The position numbers were made by a program, and so were the translations under genes. 57,470 nucleotides of DNA from a virus. This document shows, one piece after another, positions 7,333 to 17,297 of this stretch (position 1 is the stretch's first letter; each line of letters starts with the position of its first letter). The notes under the pieces were generated by a model that made no database searches, had not been told where the DNA came from, and saw nothing but the letters and a program-made list of their open reading frames with translations. The stretch spans positions 1 through 57,470 of the IMG/VR virus record IMGVR_UViG_3300042914_002726. One strand, written 5' to 3'.

Positions 7333-9675
7333 TTATGCAAAAGTGGCTATATCTATACGATCACTCAGTCTACTTATACCATTTGCATTTGATGTTTTAA
7401 ATCTAATATAATGCATCGTATTAGGAAGTAAATTTGAAAAAATTGTAGATGGGGTCACTGATGTTTGATATGTAACAATATTAGTAGCTAATAAAGGATA
7501 CGTAATTGGATCAAGCCAACTTAAGAAACTCCTTGATATTTCTACAATATAACTATGTGGGCTAGTAGCAACAGGATTCCAATTCAAAGAAATTGATGTT
7601 GATGTTCTTCCAGCGGCCACACCATTAATATCTAGTACTGGAAGAGCTGTAGTTTGAGCAGATTCTGCCGTAAAATTTGAAACTCCAGGAGATTGAGTTC
7701 TAACTTTAAAATAATAAGTCGTATTTGGATTTCCTTGTGTCTGCGTGTAACTTGTTGGACCAAATGGATTAGTGGCTACAGGGATAACTCCTATAGGCGG
7801 TGAAGGCGAATTTGGTAATCCCTCAAGCGTGAACGCATAGGATTCTGTACCAGGAACAGGATCCCATGTCCAGAATATACTCCTATCATCATTTACCCTT
7901 GATATTCTTAAATTTGTTGGGGTACTAGCAATAAAAGGACTTGTTGCTTGCGTTAATATTGATGAATTTACCCCAGGCCCATTAGTAGTATTAAAAGCAC
8001 GAACTCTTGCATAATAGGTTCTACCACCTACTAATCCTGTTACGGATTGACTTACGGAGTTAACAGTTCGATTATTATATCCATTTATAAAATTATTAAA
8101 TGCTATACCTGTCGATACATCCAATTGATAACTTGTGGCTCCCGCAACAGGATTCCATGCATATGAAATTGAATCAATTGTAACATTCGTTATTCTAAAT
8201 TCTGTTGGTAAGAAAGAAGAATAAACAAATAGTGCTCCATAAAGTCCGTTCGTCATTAAGACGGTTCCGCTACTATTAGTAGCGACACCCCATCCCAATC
8301 GACCACTAGCAATATCGCCCGTTAACTTTTGATTTAACTGCCAACCATTCACTGCACTACCGGTATAAACAAGTGCTGCACCAGCTTCTGATGTTATGTT
8401 ATCGTCAAGATATCCACCTACCATTAAAAGGGTTCCGTCGCTATTAGTGGCGACATCAATTCCATAATGGTCAGACTCACCACCATCACCCCAAATCTTT
8501 TTATTTAACTGCCAACCTCCTACTGCGCTACCAGTATAAACCATTGCCGATCCTCCTGTTATGCCAAAACTACCCCCTTCAACATATTTATCAAGAGGTA
8601 CGCCAATTATTATGAGAGTTCCGTCACTATTTGTATCGACACTCGATCCAAAATGGGCATTATTAGCATTTAACGGCGTTAACTTTTCCCGTAACTGCCA
8701 ACCACCCGCTGCGCTACCAGTATAAACCATTGCCGCGCCAGCCTTTATTCCGCCATTATTACTTTCAAAAGGTCCGCCCATTATTAAAACAGTTCCGGAA
8801 CTATTAGTGGCGACACGAAATCCAAACCAAGAACCCATACCAGCATCGCCCAAAATCCTCTGCTTGAACTGCCATCCAGCTACTGCGCTACCAGTATAAA
8901 CATGGGCCGCCCCAGCTGGTTGTGGCGGATATACCATATAGTCACCTATCGCACCTATTAATAAAAGAGTTCCATCACTGTTAATAGCAACATCCTCTCC
9001 AAAACGTAGAAGAGCACTCTCACCCGTCAACTTTTGTTTCAACTGCCATCCAGCCACTGCGTTACCAGTATAAATATAGACCGCCCCAGCATCGTTGGAT
9101 GTATAACTTCCACCCATTGCTAGAATAGTCCCATCACTATTCATGGCGGCACGCCAATTACCATTAACACTATCGCCACGCAATGTTTGCTTTAACTGCC
9201 ATCCATTAATTGAATTTCCCGTGTAAATTTGGGCTGCGCCAGTGTTTCCAAAGATTGACCATTCCTCATTACTATCTATGCCAGCCACCACCAGAACAGT
9301 CCCATCCGCATTGGTGACGACATTATTTGCAAAAATACCAGAATTAATACCCGTCAACGTCAACTTTTGCCTAACTAGATAAGGTGTCGACGAACTGCTC
9401 GACGACGAACTGCTCGATGACGAGTCGCAAGGTTGAAAAATATGAGTATAGTTTGTATTAGATATAATTGCGTCAGAATTTCCATCACCCCAATCGGCAA
9501 ATACATTTCCATTATTATAAACCACTCTAAAACCAGATAAAATCTTACAAGACGGGTTATCTGTAAATTGCCATAAATTTCCACTTAGCGAGGGCCAAAC
9601 TAATTTTTCGCCCATATATAAACGGCTAACAATTCCAGTTCCCAAAAGAAAATTATCGGCTTCTTGTAATAACAT
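7333..9675 (-). CDS. Large tail appendage: FG-GAP-like propeller plus fibronectin III domains
   Basis: 780 residues. Residues 1-85 are an attachment module with LYMGEKLVWP, echoed in 20300..20869 by IYYNNNLIWT. A run of about 12 serines links it to about seven repeats of the type YTGSAVxGWQLxQKLTG with NSDGTxLxxGG, which resemble FG-GAP/integrin-type beta-propeller blades. The C-terminal ~290 residues contain about three fibronectin type III-like domains. This is typical of a receptor-binding or virion surface protein. It is the first of a series of fibre genes joined by short junctions. Confidence 0.7.
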   Translation of the reverse strand: MLLQEADNFLLGTGIVSRLYMGEKLVWPSLSGNLWQFTDNPSCKILSGFRVVYNNGNVFADWGDGNSDAIISNTNYTHIFQPCDSSSSSSSSSSSSTPYLVRQKLTLTGINSGIFANNVVTNADGTVLVVAGIDSNEEWSIFGNTGAAQIYTGNSINGWQLKQTLRGDSVNGNWRAAMNSDGTILAMGGSYTSNDAGAVYIYTGNAVAGWQLKQKLTGESALLRFGEDVAINSDGTLLLIGAIGDYMVYPPQPAGAAHVYTGSAVAGWQFKQRILGDAGMGSWFGFRVATNSSGTVLIMGGPFESNNGGIKAGAAMVYTGSAAGGWQLREKLTPLNANNAHFGSSVDTNSDGTLIIIGVPLDKYVEGGSFGITGGSAMVYTGSAVGGWQLNKKIWGDGGESDHYGIDVATNSDGTLLMVGGYLDDNITSEAGAALVYTGSAVNGWQLNQKLTGDIASGRLGWGVATNSSGTVLMTNGLYGALFVYSSFLPTEFRITNVTIDSISYAWNPVAGATSYQLDVSTGIAFNNFINGYNNRTVNSVSQSVTGLVGGRTYYARVRAFNTTNGPGVNSSILTQATSPFIASTPTNLRISRVNDDRSIFWTWDPVPGTESYAFTLEGLPNSPSPPIGVIPVATNPFGPTSYTQTQGNPNTTYYFKVRTQSPGVSNFTAESAQTTALPVLDINGVAAGRTSTSISLNWNPVATSPHSYIVEISRSFLSWLDPITYPLLATNIVTYQTSVTPSTIFSNLLPNTMHYIRFKTSNANGISRLSDRIDIATFA

Positions 9676-9676
9676 A

Positions 9677-10396
9677 TTAACCTACAATTACATAAAAAGT
9701 TGCAGGATCTTTTGGGGAGACGGCGTTATATTCTGATTGAGTTAATCTTATCATATGGTTAATTGTACCATTGCTAGCAACAGCCTCGCCGTTTAAAATA
9801 ACACCCGTTCCACTAACAGTTGGACGAAGATTAAACCTCCAACTACCAGATAGAATTCTTTGAAAATAATCTAAAGCAATTGCAGTATTACTATATAAAT
9901 GTCCCGAATTAAGATCGATTTTTCTAAAACTTCCCCCCAAACCAAGTCCACGTATTTCTGGAGATACAATTCTTTCATTAAAAGTTTTTAGCCCAGTAAT
10001 ATTTTGATTACCAGTTGTATAAACAATGTTATTTAATTCTTCTATATTTAATTCTAAATTGACTAAATCTCCAGTCGTAATTAAATTTAAACCAGATAAT
10101 GTCGGTCTTGCAGTAAAATTTTTAGGACTAGTTATAGTTTGAGTTCCAGTCGTAAATAAAATATCACTTGGTAAAGTTACCGTACCCCCGCCTCCACTAA
10201 TATTTAATTCAATCCATGACGTACCATTGTAATAAAAATATTTATTTTGATCGGTTACATAAACAATAAGCCCTTGATACACCCTATTTCCTGTTACAAG
10301 AGCATCTCTTGTTGCTATATTAGCGACAACAGTTCTATTATCAAGAGCAACTTGAGCACCTAAGTTAAATGGTAATCCTATATTAATTGCAGACAT
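9677..10396 (-). CDS. Tail fibre protein with TTGNQ-type repeats
   Basis: 239 residues. It contains the repeated fibre motifs VYTTGNQNITGLKTFN and RPTLSG/RPTVSGTGV plus the ending AVSPKDPATFYVIVG. The same modules occur in 10402..11400 and 20869..24138, so these proteins share a trimeric fibre building block. One base separates it from the next gene (TAA-T-ATG). Confidence 0.7.
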   Translation of the reverse strand: MSAINIGLPFNLGAQVALDNRTVVANIATRDALVTGNRVYQGLIVYVTDQNKYFYYNGTSWIELNISGGGGTVTLPSDILFTTGTQTITSPKNFTARPTLSGLNLITTGDLVNLELNIEELNNIVYTTGNQNITGLKTFNERIVSPEIRGLGLGGSFRKIDLNSGHLYSNTAIALDYFQRILSGSWRFNLRPTVSGTGVILNGEAVASNGTINHMIRLTQSEYNAVSPKDPATFYVIVG

Positions 10397-10401
10397 AATA
10401 T

Positions 10402-11400
10402 TTAAAATATAAAAGTATAGTTAAAAGGTGTTATAAAAGTATTTAAAAGACTAGTTTCTCTAACTGTATATATATGAGATGATCCATTCGCTAACGTAAA
10501 ACTTAAGTTAGTTCTATTTAACCAACCATTGATATTTTCAAAGTTATTTCCATCTTTTATACTTGTTAAAACACCCCATGATTGGGGATAAGCAAAATAA
10601 ATTTTTTGATTATTTGCTGTAACCTCTATTGTTTTATTAGACGGTAGTTCTACTTTTTTTAAAGGACCAGTAAAAAGAGATTGAATTTGAGTTGGGCTTA
10701 AATTTGCGGCCCCAGTGCCATAATACCAAGGAGCCGCGAAGTTAATAGTAGCATTATCACTTGTAATTTGCACCACCTGATTATTTACATCTCTGGAATT
10801 GGCTCTTACAGTAATATTGTTAGCCGTATTAGTTAAATTAACTATGGCATTTATAGTAAAATTAGTAGATGGTTGTGTAATAATTTGTGGAACCCCATTT
10901 GAGCCAACAAAGGTTTCTAAATTCGTAATTTGATTTAATCTTAAACTGCCAGTAGTAATCGAACCAATCGCGCTGACGGTTGATAATGTTGTACCTAATT
11001 CATAAACTGTATTAAAACTATTTAAAGTAATAGTTGCCTGAGTAAATGGATAAAATAAATTATTTAAAAATGTAACAACATCAGTACCACCAGGTGTTAC
11101 ACCATTAATATTTGTTCTCGTTATTGATCTAAAACCATCAAAAGCTGTAGACCCACCGGCTTCTCCAGTTGTGGCAATACCAATACCATTTAATGTTGGT
11201 CTTACTGTAAAATTTTTGATGCCTTCAACTTCCTGGTTACCAGTAGTATATACAATACTAGATAAATTAAAATCAGCCTCTAAACCTAACAAAGCTTGAT
11301 CTAATTCTTGCTGGGTAATAAAAAAATCATTTCCATATCCGCTAACTAAATCAGCGATATCTGGATGTAATTGATTTTTTCTAATTAAACTTTTACTCAT
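10402..11400 (-). CDS. Virion structural protein with fibre-type N-terminus
   Basis: 332 residues. The N-terminal ~75 residues carry the fibre motif VYTTGNQEVEGIKNF and RPTLNGIGI. The rest is beta-rich (many Thr, Asn, Ile) without catalytic motifs, consistent with a tail or baseplate appendage. It lies between portal and fibre genes and starts after a TAA-T-ATG junction with the portal gene. Confidence 0.65.
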   Translation of the reverse strand: MSKSLIRKNQLHPDIADLVSGYGNDFFITQQELDQALLGLEADFNLSSIVYTTGNQEVEGIKNFTVRPTLNGIGIATTGEAGGSTAFDGFRSITRTNINGVTPGGTDVVTFLNNLFYPFTQATITLNSFNTVYELGTTLSTVSAIGSITTGSLRLNQITNLETFVGSNGVPQIITQPSTNFTINAIVNLTNTANNITVRANSRDVNNQVVQITSDNATINFAAPWYYGTGAANLSPTQIQSLFTGPLKKVELPSNKTIEVTANNQKIYFAYPQSWGVLTSIKDGNNFENINGWLNRTNLSFTLANGSSHIYTVRETSLLNTFITPFNYTFIF

Positions 11401-11401
11401 A

Positions 11402-13306
11402 TTAATCTAGTTTACTATGATATAATAAAATTGCTGTTTTATAATCCAAACCATATTGAGCAGCAATTTCATTAATCTTTTCCATATTAACATTTAATTC
11501 GACTGGTTTGTTAATATAATCATTAATTTTATTAACCCAATCCTTTGGTAATTCATTTGTAGCAATTGTTTCTGCTATTGTTTGAATAATTTCTTTTTGT
11601 TCTTTTGTTAATCTTTTACGATCGTACTTTTCTTTTAAAGTTGTTTCAACGGCTTCAACTAAATTTTCAAATTTAACCAAATTTTTTGCGACAAGATCGG
11701 CATTAATTTTAGGCTTTACTTCCGCAGCTTGAACTACTGGAGCCGTTCTTGGAGCTTTTGTTGTTTGTGGGGTTCCGGTTCCAGCGGGGCGACCAGTTTG
11801 CTGTTGTTGTGGTTTATTTAGAAGGGGTTGATATAAACCCTCCTCTTGTAATTTTTTAAAATCTTTTTGTGATTCTACACTTTCATCTGGAAGTGGTAAA
11901 CGGCCAGTTTCAATGGCTGTAACGCCCTCTTCTGGAGTAAGAACCCCAAGCTCAATTAAGCGAGAATAAATTCTCGTTAAGTTCATATCATTTTTGAAAT
12001 CAGCATCTTTAAAACGTGCCACGGGTAAATTCTTAAACCCAAGATTTTTACCAATTTTTTTCATTTCTGGCAAAATAAACTCGTTCATGAAAGTTTCACG
12101 AGCATGTTTTAAACGAGATAAAAATACTTCTATTTTAGTATTGGTATTTGCATATTTTTCTTCTCCGAAAAGTACATTATTAAGACCATAACGGATATCA
12201 CGATCTACAACCTCATATTTTTTAGGATCAAGAATATTACTAATCTCTGGTATAATAAATTTAATATTAGTTGTATAATCGGTCACTAAAATACGACCAA
12301 CACTTTCATTTTCAAAAATCTTTCTTAGCGTTCCAATTTGCTCTTTAGTTGGCATACCGACTTCATCATTTCCCATTGTAACCAATAAGACTGCTTGCTG
12401 TATTGTACGGCTGATTGCCATATCCATGTTTTTAAGTTCTTGCTTCCAGTTAATATCTTCAAGAACTGGGAATCCCATTGGAACGCTAAATGGTTCGTAA
12501 TCTTGTTTTTTATAAAAAATTGGGACAAATCTTTCAGGGTCTAATTCAAATACCATGTATTGATTTGATTGAGTTATATTACTAGTAGTTTTTAAATCTT
12601 TTACATTTTTAACTCTTTGGGCAAGTTCTTTATCTTGTTCGTTATCTGGATTCGTTAAAACTTGCATTTCAAAATCATTTAAAACTTTAATATATTGAGG
12701 AGTAATAAATGAAGCTGAGCCAATAGCTTGAATATCAGCAGGATTTAAAATAATATATCTAACCGGAATTTCTCCCGTGCGCGCCTCTGTCGTAATTAAA
12801 TCAGTAAGAACGCGCATGTCTTGTTTAGTAAACTGGGCATTTAATTTATATAAAAATACATTTCCACTACGGAAAAATTCGCGGAAAAACATATCTTGTA
12901 ATTTCCATAAATTAACACGATCTCCCCATGCTTGAAAAAATTTACGGGATTGTTCGTTTCCACCAGTAAAATAAATAGGCGAGCAACTAAACTCGGTCAT
13001 TAAATCAATAGTATTTCTAAAAATAGAAAAATTATAATAGGCTTTTTGACATAAAATAATAGTGTCTTTTATACTTATATTTGAAGTATATTTACCATAA
13101 CCGCCACCATAAATAAAAGGAATTACCCCACCCTCAATATTTGCATATTTATCAGTTCTAGAAATTGTCGATGATCTATTTCTTCTTACTGATGTATTCA
13201 CTTCTCCACGACTGGCTTTGACTTCTATAGTATCTTTTGATTTTATAGACCCTTCAATTACCTGTGGTTCTGGGAACTTAATATTTTTATTATTATTTTG
13301 CGCCAT
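11402..13306 (-). CDS. Portal protein
   Basis: 634 residues, directly downstream of the terminase gene. Size and layout fit a portal: N-terminal extension, alpha/beta core with acidic patches, long helices around residues 330-420, and a Pro/Gln/Thr-rich linker (about 490-525) before a helical C-terminus. The portal forms the dodecameric ring through which DNA is packaged. Assigned mainly by length and synteny. An AGTGTAA box lies at 13326 on the minus strand, 18 nt before the ATG. Confidence 0.78.
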   Translation of the reverse strand: MAQNNNKNIKFPEPQVIEGSIKSKDTIEVKASRGEVNTSVRRNRSSTISRTDKYANIEGGVIPFIYGGGYGKYTSNISIKDTIILCQKAYYNFSIFRNTIDLMTEFSCSPIYFTGGNEQSRKFFQAWGDRVNLWKLQDMFFREFFRSGNVFLYKLNAQFTKQDMRVLTDLITTEARTGEIPVRYIILNPADIQAIGSASFITPQYIKVLNDFEMQVLTNPDNEQDKELAQRVKNVKDLKTTSNITQSNQYMVFELDPERFVPIFYKKQDYEPFSVPMGFPVLEDINWKQELKNMDMAISRTIQQAVLLVTMGNDEVGMPTKEQIGTLRKIFENESVGRILVTDYTTNIKFIIPEISNILDPKKYEVVDRDIRYGLNNVLFGEEKYANTNTKIEVFLSRLKHARETFMNEFILPEMKKIGKNLGFKNLPVARFKDADFKNDMNLTRIYSRLIELGVLTPEEGVTAIETGRLPLPDESVESQKDFKKLQEEGLYQPLLNKPQQQQTGRPAGTGTPQTTKAPRTAPVVQAAEVKPKINADLVAKNLVKFENLVEAVETTLKEKYDRKRLTKEQKEIIQTIAETIATNELPKDWVNKINDYINKPVELNVNMEKINEIAAQYGLDYKTAILLYHSKLD

Positions 13307-13325
13307 AAACTATTATAACAGTTTA

Positions 13326-13332
13326 TTACACT
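13326..13332 (-). promoter_or_regulatory. Late-type box AGTGTAA before portal gene
   Basis: Minus-strand TTTTAGTGTAAT, 18-19 nt upstream of the portal start, in the short gap after the terminase stop. Confidence 0.5.
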
Positions 13333-13348
13333 AAAATCTGATATTTTA

Positions 13349-15253
13349 TTAGATTAATTCTGCAACAAATTCCGTATTCTTCTTTGCAAAATTTTCTGGA
13401 GCCATTATATCAAAATAAGCTTTAACGCCCCAGTTTCCAAGCATGAGAGTTGTATAATTATCTTTTCTAGCTCTATTTATACTTGTAGATTTTCTTAAAT
13501 GAGATGGTAAATCAAAACTTTGGGTACCCCTAGATGTTGTGGTTACCTCAACATTGGCACACTGATCTTTCGTATCTTGAACAATAAAATCCTGCTCTTC
13601 TATAAATTCGCGGACGGTCAATTTCTTTGTTTCGTATTCATTATCCGCCTTTTCCCCAATTCCTCTAGGATATATATACTCCATCGGAAGATTCATTGTA
13701 AAAATATTTTCTAAAATATCGGGATGGTTGCTCGCGCGCGAGGCAAACCATATTTTTTTATGATCAATGCAAGTTTGTAAATAAGAGTTCGCGCGACCCA
13801 AAAAGAAGCTTGTAAAATATTGTTTAATACATATGTTGCCAAAATCTTTATTGTATTGACGCGCACAATCTTTTAACATTTTAGTATAATCCTCATTTTC
13901 TTTATCTGAATCAAAATCCACAAAACCAATCTTACGATTCATATCTTTGAAAAACTGAGAGTTATTTACCGCATCTATAAAAGTATCTGCACCCGCATGG
14001 TCAATAATAATCAAGGCAATATTAAAGTTTTTATATAAATAATAAAAATATTTTATATGATCTTGCAACGATGACCCTGCGGCTTGGTATCCATGAACTA
14101 ATACGCCTTGTTTTTTTTCTTCATCTAGCTCAATCACACTCATGGCAAAATAGTCGGCAACTTTAGAAGACGAAAAGTTCGGGTCAATTGACAGAATATA
14201 TTTTTTATCACTATCGCCAATTACCTTAGTAGTTGGATATTCCCCATCTGAAATCGTACACTCATGCATTTTTTTAGGTGAAAAATAACTATCTCCACCA
14301 TCAATAAAACGGGCACAATATTCACGTAAGAAGGAATGGTGTGAACTTCCACCACTTTTAGCAACTTGAATCGCGCCTTGATCTACCATGTGTTGAGGCA
14401 AGGCTTCATAACTTAATTGGGAAATAAAATATGTTCCAGGAAGCTCACCCTCTTTAGACTCTTGTTCGTCTGGATGTTCTACCAAATGTGACCATTGTTG
14501 ATAGACGCGAAATAAATGTTCAAAGGTATAACTTGCAGAACTTAAACATAACATTTGAGATGTATTCTCAAAGATATGCCTATTATCTGGATGTAGCAAG
14601 CCCTTTTTTATTAATTCTTCTTCTAATTTTCTAATACGAATACGTTCGCCTACATCTCTTGGAGAACTCAAGAATGGAATAAGAACATTGTCAATAATAT
14701 CCGGAGGTAAAAGTAAAAACTCATCCAAAATAAGTACGTTAGCGCGGATACCACGAATTTTTTCTCCAGTTAGTGGAATAGCTGTGATGCTGCCACCATT
14801 AATTTGCCATTCGTATTGGTCATTCCGCTTACTTTTTAAACCAAAACATTGTCTGGCTAAGGCCGCGCCTGGAGACATTAAAAATTTTTCAATTTCATTA
14901 AAAACACGGCGACTAGTACGAAAGTTAATAGATGCAATAAGTATTTTAGTTCCAGGCTCTAACATACATTTAAGAATACAATAGATCGCAGCGCAAAAAC
15001 TTTTAGCACCACCACGACCCCAAACTAACATACAGTAATTTCTATTAAAAAAAGAATTCAGCGTTAATTCTTGGTAGGCTTCTAATGTTAAGCCCATTGA
15101 TAGCTCTGTAGTAAAACCAAGATTATATCTTAGGAATTTAGCAAGGCTAACCCTTGCCTCTTCGTCAGTTAAATCGCCTTTTAAATTAAGTAACTCTTTA
15201 TTAACGTTAGCTAATGGTTTAGATTTTTTTTGATTTCCTACGATGAGTGCCAT
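13349..15253 (-). CDS. terL: Terminase large subunit
   Basis: 634 residues. The ATPase part has a Walker A WGRGGAKS (about 78-85) and Walker B VLILDEF (about 174-180). The C-terminal nuclease has acidic motifs in LSIDPNFSS (about 350) and IIIDHAGAD (about 415), an RNase H-like arrangement. It powers DNA packaging into the prohead and cuts concatemers. Its start overlaps the end of the ERCC4 nuclease gene by 16 nt, suggesting coupled translation. The adaptive Walker A with Gly-Ala before the Lys is within the variation seen in phage terminases. Confidence 0.92.
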   Translation of the reverse strand: MALIVGNQKKSKPLANVNKELLNLKGDLTDEEARVSLAKFLRYNLGFTTELSMGLTLEAYQELTLNSFFNRNYCMLVWGRGGAKSFCAAIYCILKCMLEPGTKILIASINFRTSRRVFNEIEKFLMSPGAALARQCFGLKSKRNDQYEWQINGGSITAIPLTGEKIRGIRANVLILDEFLLLPPDIIDNVLIPFLSSPRDVGERIRIRKLEEELIKKGLLHPDNRHIFENTSQMLCLSSASYTFEHLFRVYQQWSHLVEHPDEQESKEGELPGTYFISQLSYEALPQHMVDQGAIQVAKSGGSSHHSFLREYCARFIDGGDSYFSPKKMHECTISDGEYPTTKVIGDSDKKYILSIDPNFSSSKVADYFAMSVIELDEEKKQGVLVHGYQAAGSSLQDHIKYFYYLYKNFNIALIIIDHAGADTFIDAVNNSQFFKDMNRKIGFVDFDSDKENEDYTKMLKDCARQYNKDFGNICIKQYFTSFFLGRANSYLQTCIDHKKIWFASRASNHPDILENIFTMNLPMEYIYPRGIGEKADNEYETKKLTVREFIEEQDFIVQDTKDQCANVEVTTTSRGTQSFDLPSHLRKSTSINRARKDNYTTLMLGNWGVKAYFDIMAPENFAKKNTEFVAELI

Positions 15254-16173
15254 TTTGTATCAAAGTAATATTGTAAATCTATTTTACAGGCCTCTTCATT
15301 CATACCTAAAATATGAAGTGTTTTATTTCTCGCTTCTTCGCGCCCATCACAAAAAACAAATTGTAAATTATCATATTGACGTAATAATTTTCTCATGTTA
15401 TGAGCAATAAACTCGCCAGAAGCTTTACCAAATTTTTGTTTTTGATACATCATATTATTGAGAGTCGATTCTACAACTACGACAATATAACCTTCCATTT
15501 TTTTAGCCTTTTGAATTTCGCGTTCAAATCTTTCGCGGCCACCACTCAAAGTTCCATATAAATCAGATAAACTTTTTCTCTCTACTGCTAATTTATTGTT
15601 AGGGTGAAGAGAATAATCGCCATATTCTAATTTAGATTCAATTAAAGTATGCTCTTCAAAATGAAATGGTTTTTGTTCACGACTATCTACAATAATTTGT
15701 GGGATAGGAGTGAAAGGAATTTCATCAGGAATTTGATAATTAAATCTGGAATGTAATCCAATTTTTTTACATAAATCATTGTAACACATTCCAGACAAAG
15801 CTTCCATTGTACTAATAGGTAATAAACAATTAATACTTTGACACTCTACCTGACTGGGCGCCATATCAAGAGTTTTTAAATCACAATATTGCCCTAACTT
15901 ACTTTTAAAATAATCCGCACACTCTTCTTTGGAAAGAGTCTTTAACCAGTTTTTATAGTTTTTTTTATCAACAAAATCGCAAGTAATATATTGGTCAAAA
16001 GATTTATATTCTAATTTTGTCCCATTAAAACGATCAATGCGCTTCCAATAAGTTTCAAAATAAGTTTTACAGGAAAGCTTATGGTAATATCTTAAATGTT
16101 TTTGAAGTTCGGCAAAATAATTAAATTCTTCACCACAAACTTTACATTTTAAGTATATTTTGTTCTTATTCAT
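15238..16173 (-). CDS. C2H2 zinc finger plus ERCC4-type nuclease
   Basis: 311 residues. The N-terminus carries a C2H2-like finger (Cys10, Cys13, His26, His31). Residues about 160-260 match the ERCC4/XPF nuclease core: VDSREQKP (163-170), GDY (about 186-188) and VERKSL (198-203), the GDxnERKxxxD signature. Such nucleases cut branched or single-strand/double-strand junction DNA. The gene lies between a 370-residue protein and terminase, so a role in resolving replication or packaging intermediates is likely. A finger fused to an ERCC4 nuclease beside terL is unusual. Confidence 0.82.
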   Translation of the reverse strand: MNKNKIYLKCKVCGEEFNYFAELQKHLRYYHKLSCKTYFETYWKRIDRFNGTKLEYKSFDQYITCDFVDKKNYKNWLKTLSKEECADYFKSKLGQYCDLKTLDMAPSQVECQSINCLLPISTMEALSGMCYNDLCKKIGLHSRFNYQIPDEIPFTPIPQIIVDSREQKPFHFEEHTLIESKLEYGDYSLHPNNKLAVERKSLSDLYGTLSGGRERFEREIQKAKKMEGYIVVVVESTLNNMMYQKQKFGKASGEFIAHNMRKLLRQYDNLQFVFCDGREEARNKTLHILGMNEEACKIDLQYYFDTKWHSS

Positions 16174-16184
16174 AATATATTATA

Positions 16185-17297
16185 TTAACTATGAACCATT
16201 TCATCTATATCAATTCCACGAATTATTGCCTTTAGTTCGTCCATGGATGATAAACGTTTTGCTTCGTCTTCTAAATTTTGTTTTTGAGCTTCTGCTAGAT
16301 GAATAATACTTTTGCGACGTTCCTCATCTTTCCACGCCTGTACTAAATTAAGAATACTAGCGTTTTCCTGTTTCCGCTCTTGTATTTTTTTAGATCTATC
16401 ATCTACAAGTGATTTATATAATTTATTTTGCCTATTACGACATTGGTTATATTCAGTTTGTAAGCTACTAATCGCCTCATTAAGACTCATTTTAATATTG
16501 CGCCCCTCGTCTTCTTCGGAGGCTTGACGTAATAATTGTCGCAAATCTTCAACTTGTTGTAAAATTGTAGAAGCAGTAACAACTTCTGTACACAAGGTAA
16601 TAAATTGATCTAATTCTTCTTGTGTTAAGTCTTCCTTGTCATAAGTATAACGAATAAAAGCATCCTCAAATAATTTACGATCATCCTCACGACGATAGGT
16701 ATTAATTTGATAACAAAAACTAAAAGTATTCAAATATCTTTGCAACATTTCTACCTGTTTAATTTGAACGGCTTTTAATTTTTTTTCTTCCCATCCTAAA
16801 TTAAGATATTTATTAATTCGGTATAATGTTTGATCCATACGGCGCGGTGGAAAATATTCACTAATAGGACTTGGAGCAGAAGTTTCCGGCTCTTTTGGCA
16901 CATAAGTAGTCATATCTAAATATGTAGGATCGGCCTTTTGTAATTTATTAACGTATTTGTTAACTTCGCGCGATTCAAGGCTAAGGTGGGTTAAATTATT
17001 ATTTTTAAATAAAATTTTTGCCATATCTAAGTAATGTTGATTTTTATAATTATTTTTTATAAATTCTTCGTGATCTGTTGTTAATGAAATTCGATCTCTT
17101 TGAAAGACAGAACGATTTTTGTATTCAATATTATTATCTAATAAATACTGTTTTAAAATCCGCCCTTCTTTACTACGACTATCAATATTTTCATTATTAT
17201 AAGTGTAAACAGTAATCTCCGTAAGTGTGGCTTCGGGATTTTTTTGCAAAAATTCTTTTAATCTATTTTGCTGTTCTAATGTAAGAATTTCTTCCAT
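16185..17297 (-). CDS. Unknown helical protein upstream of nuclease and terminase
   Basis: 370 residues, charged and largely helical, with a coiled coil toward the C-terminus (about 265-345). The N-terminus (about 1-60) looks like a helix-turn-helix array (LTEITVYTYNNENIDSRSKE). Position upstream of terminase makes a small-terminase-like or packaging-recognition role possible, but the length exceeds typical small terminases and no family is recognised. Its start overlaps the sigma-like gene stop (TAATG). Confidence 0.6.
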   Translation of the reverse strand: MEEILTLEQQNRLKEFLQKNPEATLTEITVYTYNNENIDSRSKEGRILKQYLLDNNIEYKNRSVFQRDRISLTTDHEEFIKNNYKNQHYLDMAKILFKNNNLTHLSLESREVNKYVNKLQKADPTYLDMTTYVPKEPETSAPSPISEYFPPRRMDQTLYRINKYLNLGWEEKKLKAVQIKQVEMLQRYLNTFSFCYQINTYRREDDRKLFEDAFIRYTYDKEDLTQEELDQFITLCTEVVTASTILQQVEDLRQLLRQASEEDEGRNIKMSLNEAISSLQTEYNQCRNRQNKLYKSLVDDRSKKIQERKQENASILNLVQAWKDEERRKSIIHLAEAQKQNLEDEAKRLSSMDELKAIIRGIDIDEMVHS

